DNA of 34,759 nucleotides, taken from contig CALDUO010000160.1 in assembly GCA_937923745.1 (NCBI GenBank), forward strand, positions 1 to 34,759, written 5' to 3'. This DNA comes from an uncultured Granulosicoccaceae bacterium (lineage in GTDB: Bacteria > Pseudomonadota > Gammaproteobacteria > Granulosicoccales > Granulosicoccaceae). Position numbers and translations under genes: made by a program. Below the pieces are notes generated by a model. That model did not search any database, was not told the DNA's origin, and worked only from the letters and a program-made list of their open reading frames with translations. Every line of letters starts with the position of its first letter. Positions within the stretch are counted from its first letter, which is position 1. Positions 1-7,431 of this stretch are shown one piece after another.

Positions 1-28
1 GCAGCGAAATGGACCTGAGTCAAACACA

Positions 29-1330
29 CTAGGAAAATCGGCTTCGGCTACCCAACGCTATCAACACCAGTAGGGTGCCAATCAAACTGACCAATCCCAT
101 GACGCTATATCCGTAAAATCCAGCCGCTGCATGAATCCAACCAGACATGGCGGTGGTTACCGCTATACTGGCTGTAGTCAGCATCGCTGCGAACGATTGA
201 GCCGTAGCTGCAATTTCATGTGACGTCCAATTTGCAATAAAGTTAACGGTCGCCAGAAACAGAACACCAAAAGTCACACCATGCAGCGTCTGAGCCAGCA
301 GCAATAGACCCGTGCCCGGTTCAAACAGAAAAACAATCCAACGAACTGTTGCAACCGCACCGGCAAACAGCATGAGTTTACGTGCCGAGTGTTGTTTGGC
401 AATTCGTGTAAACCACCACATGATCAACACCTCTGTCACAACACCCCATGCCCAGAACAGGGAAATAACGGTTTCGCTATACCCGGCGCTCTGCCATAAA
501 ATCGTGCCAAACGAGTAGTAGTACCCGTGGGAGCCATTAATCAACGCTGCACCGAGTAACACCATAATAAAAAAGGGATCACGCAATACCTGACGATCGG
601 TCTGAGCACTATCAGGCTGGTACTCATTGACCGCTGGTTGAGCGGTGGAGCGCTGGTCATCTTCTGTTTGTTGCCCGTTATTGTTTGCCCGAAGATTGGC
701 CGTGGAATGACTGGACACTGGTGCAATCTGTGGTGCTATCGCTTCTGTCGTGTTGACAACAGGCGGAGCAGATACCGTTACATCGAGGCCTTCCCTGAAC
801 TTGGGTAGTGCCACGCTGGCTATGGCTCTTATCCACGCGATGACCGCAAGCACCGGTAAAAACCATTCAATACCGAATCGATCAAAGACGACACCACCGC
901 CCAACACGCCTGCAATAAATCCGAGTGACCCAAAGGAGCGAATGCGGTGAAACGGAAAGCCGCGATGTCGTGACATACGTAACGAGGCGGCATCCAGCAC
1001 GGGAGAGATTGCCAACAACAACGCACCGGAACATGCCCAGATCAGCCACACACTATAAAACTGTTGTGACAGGAACAGGCAGGTAATCAAAACAGCAACA
1101 CACCAGTGTCCGAGAATAATGGTAGTGCGCCAGTCTTTGGCACGGTCTGCAAGGCTTCCTATCAACAGATTGATTGCAATGACCAGAAATGACGGTGTCG
1201 CGGCAACCATACCAACCTGCTGTCCGGACAGACCGATCGACACAAACCAGAGTGAAAAAAACGGCAGCACGACACCCATGCTGAGAAACACGAGAAAGTA
1301 GTACGCAGATACGATCGTAACGGCAGTCAT
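29..1330 (-). CDS. MFS transporter, HcaT/PPP-like (MFS_1_like)
   Basis: A 433-residue integral membrane protein with about twelve hydrophobic segments, split into two halves. The N-terminal pattern PFFSLWFVSIGLSGQQVG and the loop motif GSLADR match the phenylpropionate/nucleoside-type MFS group (HcaT, YcaD-like), which imports small organic substrates with protons. The substrate cannot be read from the sequence. The central loop (about residues 183-248) is unusually long, hydrophilic and rich in Q, N, T and A. The gene is divergent from the glutamine-synthetase-family gene, with 314 bp between them. A shared role in import and use of an amine or aromatic compound is possible but only inferred. 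The ATG at 1330 is the natural start because the first membrane segment begins a few residues later. Confidence 0.85.
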   Translation of the reverse strand: MTAVTIVSAYYFLVFLSMGVVLPFFSLWFVSIGLSGQQVGMVAATPSFLVIAINLLIGSLADRAKDWRTTIILGHWCVAVLITCLFLSQQFYSVWLIWACSGALLLAISPVLDAASLRMSRHRGFPFHRIRSFGSLGFIAGVLGGGVVFDRFGIEWFLPVLAVIAWIRAIASVALPKFREGLDVTVSAPPVVNTTEAIAPQIAPVSSHSTANLRANNNGQQTEDDQRSTAQPAVNEYQPDSAQTDRQVLRDPFFIMVLLGAALINGSHGYYYSFGTILWQSAGYSETVISLFWAWGVVTEVLIMWWFTRIAKQHSARKLMLFAGAVATVRWIVFLFEPGTGLLLLAQTLHGVTFGVLFLATVNFIANWTSHEIAATAQSFAAMLTTASIAVTTAMSGWIHAAAGFYGYSVMGLVSLIGTLLVLIALGSRSRFS

Positions 1331-1644
1331 GTATTGGGTGTCTTAAACATTGGTCTTGTGGCTGGCTTTGGGGGCTGGCTTGAGGGCTGGCTCGGGCTTC
1401 AGCTTAGCGGTTGTTCCTGTTCGTTGTTTTTGTTCGTCGGTCCGGGGCTCTGACCCGGAGCGCTGGCCCGGAGCGCCGGTCCGTGGATTTGTGTCAGTGC
1501 TGCATGGTCGCAGGAATGTAGTGCGTATGCACGTTTTCGCAGTAAAAATATCCTGCGACCGATATCGTTCAATATGCTACCGTCATGTTCGGCGATTTCG
1601 TTGCCCGCAGACACTAACGATAGATACCATCACGGTAACCTCTC
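1331..1644. other. Intergenic region between MFS and GS-like genes, with short GC-rich repeats
   Basis: No convincing gene. GGCTGGCT occurs three times (1360, 1373 and 1385; spacing 13 and 12 bp). A separate 13-bp tandem run lies at 1441-1479. Both divergent promoters must lie here, but no clear -35/-10 pair or strong Shine-Dalgarno sequence stands out. Confidence 0.5.
1441..1479. repeat. Three 13-bp tandem repeat units
   Basis: Units begin at 1441, 1454 and 1467. The last two, CCCGGAGCGCTGG and CCCGGAGCGCCGG, differ at one position. The first (TCCGGGGCTCTGA) matches the second at 9 of 13 positions. The period equals that of the array at 31371-31448. Confidence 0.55.
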
Positions 1645-3009
1645 ATGACACAAGCCTACGCTTTCGAAGAACTCAAGCAACAGATTAACGACGGTAGTAT
1701 TGATACCGTGTTGACCTGCATCGTCGATATGCAGGGCAGACTCATGGGTAAACGATTTCACGCCAAGGCTTTTCTCGACATTGCCCACAGCACCACGCAC
1801 TGTTGTAACTATTTACTGGCGACCGATCTCGATATGGCAACACCAGACGGTTTCGAGGCAACCAGCTGGCAATCGGGTTATGGCGATTATCTGATGACCC
1901 CTGATCTGAGTACGCTGCGCCCCATGCCATGGCTGTCACGCACTGCGATGGTGTTGTGTGATGTACTGGACCATCATACCGGTGAGCCGGTGCCGCACGC
2001 ACCACGACAAATATTAAAGACACAAATCAAAAAACTGGCAGCGTTGGGTTACACCGCCAACATGGCCACCGAGCTTGAATTTTTCCTGTTCACCGAATCA
2101 CTCAAAGCTATAAACGACAGCCAGTTCACGCAGCTCACCCCTATTTCGGCGTACAACGAGGACTACCACATACTGCAAACCAGTAAAGAAGAGCCGGTGA
2201 TGCAACCACTGCGTAATCATCTTTACACCATGGGCATACCTGTTGAGGGCAGCAAAGGAGAGGCCGAAGCCGGACAGGAAGAATTGAATATTCGTTACAG
2301 CGATGCATTGTCGTGTGCCGATCATCATACGATCGCCAAACACGCCACAAAAGAAATCGCACACCAGCAGGGACACAGCGCAACATTTTTGGCCAAGTGG
2401 CATCACGACCGCGTCGGCAGTGCCTCACACATCCATCAATCACTGACTCGCGACGGTGTCTCAGCGTTTGTAGACAAAGCCCGTCCGCTGGGGATGTCTC
2501 ATGTGATGGAACACTACATGGCAGGGCTGCTGCACTACGCCAGTGATTACACCTATTTTTTGGCTCCGTATATCAATAGTTACAAGCGCTTTTCCAAAGG
2601 CAGCTTTGCACCTACCACGATTGCCTGGTCTGTCGATAATCGCACAGCAGCCTTTCGGGTTTGTGGCGAGCACACCCATGGCGTTCGTGTCGAATGCCGA
2701 ATTCCGGGTGCAGATATGAACCCCTACCTCGGGCAGGCCGCTCTATTGGCAGCAGGTATTCGCGGCATAACAGACGCACTGACCTTACCGGCTGCCTTTA
2801 AAGGCGACGGTTATCACGATGAGACGCTGCCAAGCATCCCGGCATCCTTGCCTGCCGCGCTGGATCACCTGAGCCGCTCTGACATGATGGCGGATGCATT
2901 TGGCGAAGCAGTCGTCAGACATTACACCCGCTGTGGTCAATGGGAGGTCGAGTCTTTTGAACAGGTGGTCACCGACTGGGAAGTCAAACGTGGCTTTGAG
3001 CGGGCCTGA
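1645..3009 (+). CDS. Glutamine synthetase family protein (PuuA/gamma-glutamyl-amine ligase-like)
   Basis: A 454-residue ATP-dependent glutamate-amine (or ammonia) ligase of the glutamine synthetase fold. Recognisable elements are the catalytic-domain start ATELEFFLF (about residue 141), the metal and glutamate region EAGQEELNIRY, the nucleotide-loop motif ASHIHQSL, and the late motif SVDNRTAAFRV with its arginine. Length and motifs fit the PuuA/GlnA-like subfamilies, which gamma-glutamylate polyamines or other amines, better than housekeeping GlnA, which is slightly longer and carries an adenylylation tyrosine loop. The flavin amine oxidase downstream would be a plausible partner in amine catabolism, but the genes are not adjacent. 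No strong Shine-Dalgarno precedes the ATG at 1645. The substrate is not determinable here. Confidence 0.85.
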   Translation: MTQAYAFEELKQQINDGSIDTVLTCIVDMQGRLMGKRFHAKAFLDIAHSTTHCCNYLLATDLDMATPDGFEATSWQSGYGDYLMTPDLSTLRPMPWLSRTAMVLCDVLDHHTGEPVPHAPRQILKTQIKKLAALGYTANMATELEFFLFTESLKAINDSQFTQLTPISAYNEDYHILQTSKEEPVMQPLRNHLYTMGIPVEGSKGEAEAGQEELNIRYSDALSCADHHTIAKHATKEIAHQQGHSATFLAKWHHDRVGSASHIHQSLTRDGVSAFVDKARPLGMSHVMEHYMAGLLHYASDYTYFLAPYINSYKRFSKGSFAPTTIAWSVDNRTAAFRVCGEHTHGVRVECRIPGADMNPYLGQAALLAAGIRGITDALTLPAAFKGDGYHDETLPSIPASLPAALDHLSRSDMMADAFGEAVVRHYTRCGQWEVESFEQVVTDWEVKRGFERA

Positions 3010-3232
3010 CCAATCTGCGCAGCGCGTCACCTGATCAATCAATGATCCTGCCCTGCAGAGGGTAACGGTTGCGGCCCCTTTCACGTTTCCAAATAGTAAA
3101 ACCTTACGTCACACCGGGCTGGCATCATGTCGTGTCAAGAACTACCGCACATTAGCTACCACACCGGTTTGACAGCGCTTTTCGTAGGCTTTCATAATCC
3201 CGGCATTCTTTTCAACACACCAGACTCTATCC

Positions 3233-4942
3233 ATGTCAATGACCGACGACGCCCGCCGTATGAACAGGACTGTGACCCTCAGCGCCTCTGCTCCCACCGT
3301 GATGAGAGACACGCCATCAGCCTTTAACTCGACCCGCAAGCCCACCTACCTTGCAGTTATGGGTCTGCTATTGGCCGGTGCCGTGGCAGGTTGCTCCGAT
3401 AGCAGCGGTACTGCAGTCGCAGTGACCGACACACTCACTGCGCCGGTGACCCAGACCGACGCTACCAGCAACACAGGCGATGCAGCAGCACCGGTTACGG
3501 CAACCCCAAACACCACCGAGGCCGATACCAGCGCATCGAATAACGCCTCCGACTCTGGCGACACCACCGCAATCAGTGACGTCGATTCGGGCGTGGATAC
3601 AAACGCAAATTCTGGCACCGATACAGTCACAGATCTGGGCACGGATACCGCTCCGGTCAGCAATGAGCCGCCCGCGTCGACCAACACCACACCAGTCAAC
3701 AATACACCGGCGGTCATTACCGCAACACCGCAAACAGACACCGACCTGTCGGGTGGTGACGATGACAGCCCGACGTTGGCTGAATCACTCTCGTTACAAG
3801 GGCCCTTTATTAAAGACACCACGCGCAGCGCCGGACCACCGTCGACGCCGGAAGGACTCACCCTGTTGCTGGCATCAGATAACTGGATGGAGTTCAGTTG
3901 GGTTCCGTCAAGTGATGATCAATCGGTTGAGGCCTACGAAATCTACCGTGACGACCTGCTGGTACACACCATCCGTGGCGACAGTGGTTATGAATTCGAC
4001 TACCGAAGCTGGATAAGCACCTCGTTTATCGACTGCAATTACACCCGTTACGCGAGTTGCGAAGGACAACAACCCACACCCGGCAGCACACACCAGTACA
4101 CCATTGTGGCCGTTGACAATGAAGGCGTCCGCTCTGCCCCGTCGGAGCCCGTGAGCTTCACGTTTGAAACGGTCACCGGCGGAACGGTGGACCTGACCGG
4201 TTACTCTCTGGTCTTCAATGAAGAATTCGATGGTACAGGGCTTGACCGAAGTCGTTGGAAAACGTCACTGCCGTGGGGACCGGACGAGGTTATCAATCGG
4301 GAGCTCCAATACTTCGTTAACACCTTTGGCGCTAACCCACCTGACTATGACCCGTTTGTGTTTAATGGCGAGACACTGACCATCACAGGCGACCGAACAC
4401 CCGACAGTCTCGCAGACGTCGCCAATGGCCAGCCTTACGTCTCAGGCGTTATCACCACCTCTGATAACTTCGAAATGACCTACGGCTTCGTTGAGATGCG
4501 CGCCCGGGTTGCCGGTGGGACCGGTCTGCTTTCCACCTTTTATCTGTTTAACCAGGACTTTGACAAAAACCAGCCCGAGCTGGACATCCTCGAATACCTT
4601 GGTGACCGGCCCGATAAAACCTATCACACGTACCACTACTACGACAGCAACCGTGCTCGCTATGCCACCGGTGAAAAACACTCATCCCCGACAATGGAAC
4701 ACACCACCGGTACCGATATGAGTGCTGGCTTCCACAACTACGGTATGTTGTGGGAAAAAGACCTGGCAATCTGGTACATCGACGGTGTCGAAGTCAAACG
4801 CATTACCGGGCCTCGTGTTTCTGACGAACCCATGAATATCATTGCCCATCTTGTGTTGGGTAGTGAGTGGATTGGCGAACCGGACGCATCCGCCGTACCG
4901 GCAACCTTCGAGATCGACCACATTCGGGCTTGGCAGCGCTGA
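3233..4942 (+). CDS. GH16 family glycoside hydrolase, secreted lipoprotein
   Basis: A surface or periplasmic polysaccharide hydrolase of 569 residues from the first ATG. A lipoprotein signal (LLLAGAVAGC, lipid-modified Cys at residue 54) is followed by a Thr/Ser/Asp-rich linker (about 55-180). An FN3-like domain follows (about 200-310; it contains EAYEIYRDDLLVHT and QYTIVAVDNEGVRS). The GH16 catalytic domain starts at about residue 325 and carries the signature ELDILE, with catalytic Glu449, Asp451 and Glu454. Laminarin-type beta-1,3-glucan is the most likely substrate class, but GH16 also covers agarases and carrageenases. The start is uncertain. The in-frame ATGs at 3239, 3260 and 3302 lack clear Shine-Dalgarno sequences too, and the start at 3302 would give a more usual signal peptide with Cys31. 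A second GH16 gene lies at 31907. Confidence 0.88.
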   Translation: MSMTDDARRMNRTVTLSASAPTVMRDTPSAFNSTRKPTYLAVMGLLLAGAVAGCSDSSGTAVAVTDTLTAPVTQTDATSNTGDAAAPVTATPNTTEADTSASNNASDSGDTTAISDVDSGVDTNANSGTDTVTDLGTDTAPVSNEPPASTNTTPVNNTPAVITATPQTDTDLSGGDDDSPTLAESLSLQGPFIKDTTRSAGPPSTPEGLTLLLASDNWMEFSWVPSSDDQSVEAYEIYRDDLLVHTIRGDSGYEFDYRSWISTSFIDCNYTRYASCEGQQPTPGSTHQYTIVAVDNEGVRSAPSEPVSFTFETVTGGTVDLTGYSLVFNEEFDGTGLDRSRWKTSLPWGPDEVINRELQYFVNTFGANPPDYDPFVFNGETLTITGDRTPDSLADVANGQPYVSGVITTSDNFEMTYGFVEMRARVAGGTGLLSTFYLFNQDFDKNQPELDILEYLGDRPDKTYHTYHYYDSNRARYATGEKHSSPTMEHTTGTDMSAGFHNYGMLWEKDLAIWYIDGVEVKRITGPRVSDEPMNIIAHLVLGSEWIGEPDASAVPATFEIDHIRAWQR

Positions 4943-4964
4943 ACCACACCGACCATCAAGGCCA

Positions 4965-4981
4965 GACTTCGATCTGAAGTC
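4965..4981 (+). terminator. Small hairpin after GH16 gene
   Basis: A 6-bp stem GACTTC/GAAGTC with a 5-nt loop lies 22 bp after the GH16 stop. Longer competing pairings exist around it (GGCCA at 4960 with TGGCC at 4990). No U-run follows, so a classical Rho-independent terminator is doubtful. Confidence 0.25.
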
Positions 4982-5139
4982 GGTCATCGATGGCCTGCAA
5001 CGGCTGACAACCTGACCACGGTTAATAACACAAAACCTGACCCACGAACGCCATGAATCTGTCATGGCAATTACGGTACAAGTTGCTAGAATTCGCGTTC
5101 AGCAAATTCCAGTCACTTATCAGGACACACCGTCACCGT

Positions 5140-6156
5140 ATGTGGTTTAAAAACATCCAGATCTACACGTTTAAACAAGCCTTCACCACTGACGCCGAGA
5201 CACTGGCTAACCAACTGGAGCAGCACAGATTCACCCCGTGCGCTCCCACTCAGCCCCACACCACCGGATGGACCTCACCACTGGGCCGCAACAGCCAAGA
5301 GCTGGTGCATGCCGGTAACGGTTACCTGATGATGTGCCTGACACGACAGGATCGGCTCCTGCCCGCGGGGGTCATTAACGAGGAACTGGAAGACCGGGTT
5401 GCTGTTATCGAGGCGAAAGAGTCACGCAAAGTGACCCGAAAAGAGCGCACCGACCTTAAAGAAGAGATTACGTTCGAGTTTCTGCCGCGTGCGTTTCTGC
5501 GCTCCACAAAACAATATGCTTATCTGTCATTAAAAGACCAAATGTTGATCATCGATGCGGCATCCGAGAAAAAAGCCGATGATTTTGTCGCCGCCCTCAG
5601 ACAATCTATTGGTTCTTTGCCGATTAAACCTGTCACCACCCACCTTGATCCGGTTGCAGTCATGACCGATTGGGTGCGGGACGCACAGCAAAGCACGGGT
5701 TCATCCACCGACATTTTTACCACTGGCGGCGAGTGCGAGTTGCGTTATAACGATGACATCTCACGCACCGTGCGCTGTAAAAATCAGGACCTCGGTAGCG
5801 ATGAAATTCAGCAACACCTGAATGCGGGCATGCACGTCAGCAAACTAAGCGTTCATTGGCTGGATCGACTCGATTGTGTGCTTGACGAAAAGCTTCAGGT
5901 CAAACGCCTGCGGTTTACCGATGTAATACAAGACCAGGTTGACAGCGAAACCGCCGATGCCGATGATGCTGCCGCTCGCTTTGATGTCGATTTTTCGATC
6001 ATGACATTGGAGCTGTCTTCGTTCATTGACGCACTGACATCGGCCATGGGCGGCGCAGCAACCGACAGTCCACAGCCAGAATCTGCTGACGCGGCTGACG
6101 CCAACGTCGCAACCCAACGCAAGCCTGCAGCAACACCCGTTGCAGAGCCTGCGTAA
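5140..6156 (+). CDS. rdgC: Recombination-associated protein RdgC
   Basis: RdgC is a nucleoid-associated, ring-forming DNA-binding protein that restrains RecA and takes part in replication-fork and recombination processes in gammaproteobacteria and betaproteobacteria. The start MWFKNIQIYTF and the blocks LPAGVINEEL, RVAVIEAKESRKVTRKER and EEITFEFLPRAF are hallmark RdgC sequence. The reading frame is open back to 5053, but family homology begins at the ATG at 5140, where an AGGA lies about 15 bp upstream, so 5140 is chosen (338 residues against about 303 in E. coli). The extra length is mainly an Ala/Asp/Pro-rich C-terminal tail. The gene stands alone between the GH16 gene and rlmA. Confidence 0.95.
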   Translation: MWFKNIQIYTFKQAFTTDAETLANQLEQHRFTPCAPTQPHTTGWTSPLGRNSQELVHAGNGYLMMCLTRQDRLLPAGVINEELEDRVAVIEAKESRKVTRKERTDLKEEITFEFLPRAFLRSTKQYAYLSLKDQMLIIDAASEKKADDFVAALRQSIGSLPIKPVTTHLDPVAVMTDWVRDAQQSTGSSTDIFTTGGECELRYNDDISRTVRCKNQDLGSDEIQQHLNAGMHVSKLSVHWLDRLDCVLDEKLQVKRLRFTDVIQDQVDSETADADDAAARFDVDFSIMTLELSSFIDALTSAMGGAATDSPQPESADAADANVATQRKPAATPVAEPA

Positions 6157-6197
6157 TACGCGCCGGGTATGTTGCCAAGGTCAGAGCTTCCGGGTCA

Positions 6198-7061
6198 TTG
6201 ATCAGCGATTGCACCTTTGATCAATTGCCGATGGGGTGTCCATTGGACGGGACACCACTGGCATTGGCAGCAGGCAGCTTAATCTGCTCTGATGGCCATA
6301 GCTTCGATATTGCAAAACAGGGCTATGCGAACCTGTTGCCAGTGCAGTTCAAACCGTCGCGGGATCCAGGCGACAACAAAAGCATGGTCGACGCGCGGCG
6401 AGCGGTTTTTGCGGCCGGGTTGTTCGATGTCGTCGCCAGCGCGTTGGTATCTGTGGTCGCGCCGTTACTCGAACAACACACGTCACAACGTGCAGGCCGC
6501 AGACCGTGTCTGGTGGATGCCGGGTGTGGCGAGGGTTATTACACGCAGACACTGTGCACACAGCTCTCAACGAGCACGCTGGGTGTAGATATCTCAAAAC
6601 CTGCGATACAACTTGCCGCACGACACTACCGTGCGCCGTGTTTCGTCATTGCCAACAACAAAACACTGCCCGTCACTTACGGATCGGCATCAGTGATCAC
6701 CTCCTTGTTTGGTTTTGAGACCTGGGAGCCCTGGTCAGCGTTGCAAACGCCCGGACAGTATGTGGTCTGCGTGGATGCCGGTATTGATCATCTGCGCGAA
6801 ATGCGCCAAGTCGTGTATCCAACGGTGGTTACACACGAACCGCCGCTACCGCCGCTTGCAGCGCAACAGGGTTATCGCTTAACAGACACAGTGCCGGTCA
6901 AAAAGACACACAGATCAGTACCACCGACGCTGACTGACCAACTGTTAACCATGACACCCCATGGCGTAAAAACCGGTAGGGCTGGCAGCCAGGCTTTGCA
7001 GGATGCAGGCACAATCGATATCACGGTGGATGCGGTTATCCGCGTGTATCGGTTAGGTTAA
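6198..7061 (+). CDS. rlmA: 23S rRNA (guanine-N1) methyltransferase RlmA-like
   Basis: RlmA (RrmA) methylates N1 of G745 in helix 35 of 23S rRNA using S-adenosylmethionine. An N-terminal zinc-binding region (CPLDGTPL, ICSDGHSFD) is followed by the family block AKQGYANLLPVQFKPSRDPGDN and the SAM motif VDAGCGEGYYT (from about residue 112). E. coli RlmA has Cys-X2-Cys; here the second position is Asp (CPLD), so one of the four zinc ligands is changed. The frame opens with a TTG at 6198. The ATG at 6231 (MGCPLD) is at least as plausible because family members start just before the first Cys. The 3' end overlaps that of the convergent amine oxidase remnant by 9 nt. Confidence 0.88.
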   Translation: MISDCTFDQLPMGCPLDGTPLALAAGSLICSDGHSFDIAKQGYANLLPVQFKPSRDPGDNKSMVDARRAVFAAGLFDVVASALVSVVAPLLEQHTSQRAGRRPCLVDAGCGEGYYTQTLCTQLSTSTLGVDISKPAIQLAARHYRAPCFVIANNKTLPVTYGSASVITSLFGFETWEPWSALQTPGQYVVCVDAGIDHLREMRQVVYPTVVTHEPPLPPLAAQQGYRLTDTVPVKKTHRSVPPTLTDQLLTMTPHGVKTGRAGSQALQDAGTIDITVDAVIRVYRLG

Positions 7062-7337
7062 ATCCGCTATCACCCGATCCGCTGCTGCCCACCCTGCCTC
7101 GACCGCACCTTCCAAAAATCCACACGAATGCTCACGGCTGCGGGCAGATTCCGACCCGGCCCAGAGTACCCTGTGGCGGGTGTCGGCACCAAACGTCGGT
7201 GGTGACGACACCGGTAATGCACGCTGCCCCCAATCGTCAGGTGTTGCGATGAACGGACTTTGACTCCAGTCGTGCGCATAGATGCCAAGAATTTCGTCGG
7301 CTGTGGTGTTAAACAATCGCACGACTTGCTCGGTTAT
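7053..7337 (-). pseudogene. Flavin amine oxidase, 3' (C-terminal) fragment cut off by transposon
   Basis: This is the C-terminal 94 codons of an FAD-dependent amine oxidase. It ends with the family's second FAD-contact region (LWAGSESARS, then GFLEGAVEAGWAAADRV). No start of its own is expected. The frame continues into the inverted repeat of the transposon and can only open with an accidental GTG at 7346. The remaining 287 codons lie at 28547-29407 on the same strand, and the join is in frame across one copy of the GGTTAT duplication (codons Ile-Thr). The fragment contains no other stop or frameshift, which suggests that the insertion is recent. Confidence 0.9.
7332..7337. repeat. Target-site duplication, left copy (GGTTAT)
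   Basis: GGTTAT here directly abuts the left end of the transposon and recurs at 28541-28546 directly after the right end. Six bases is one more than the usual Tn3-family duplication of five; the extra base could be a chance match. Confidence 0.8.
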
Positions 7338-7385
7338 GGCTCCCACTACATAAGCGGGTCTAGATTTCCGTTGAGTGCTCTTAAG
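7338..7385 (+). repeat. Left terminal inverted repeat (IRL)
   Basis: It begins GGCTCCCACTACATAAGCGG and ends TTAAG, an ending shared with classical Tn3-family repeats. The inner 38 bases (from 7348) have the canonical family length; the additional ten outer bases match IRR at 8 of 10 positions. Confidence 0.85.
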
Positions 7386-7431
7386 TCTTTGAAACTATTT
7401 GCTTTTATACCGTCGTTTTCACAGCATAAAG

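Noticed and set aside
1350..1688. 112-codon plus-strand frame before the glutamine-synthetase-like gene.
   Set aside because: It runs through GC-rich repeats, overlaps the real start at 1645 in another frame and has no recognisable protein features.
3346..3861. 171-codon open frame on the minus strand over the GH16 linker.
   Set aside because: It is the antisense of a Thr/Ser-rich linker; such composition gives long spurious frames. The lipoprotein frame is clearly the coding one.
7053..7346. A short independent gene starting at GTG 7346.
   Set aside because: The GTG lies inside the transposon end, and the sequence is plainly the C-terminal part of an amine oxidase.
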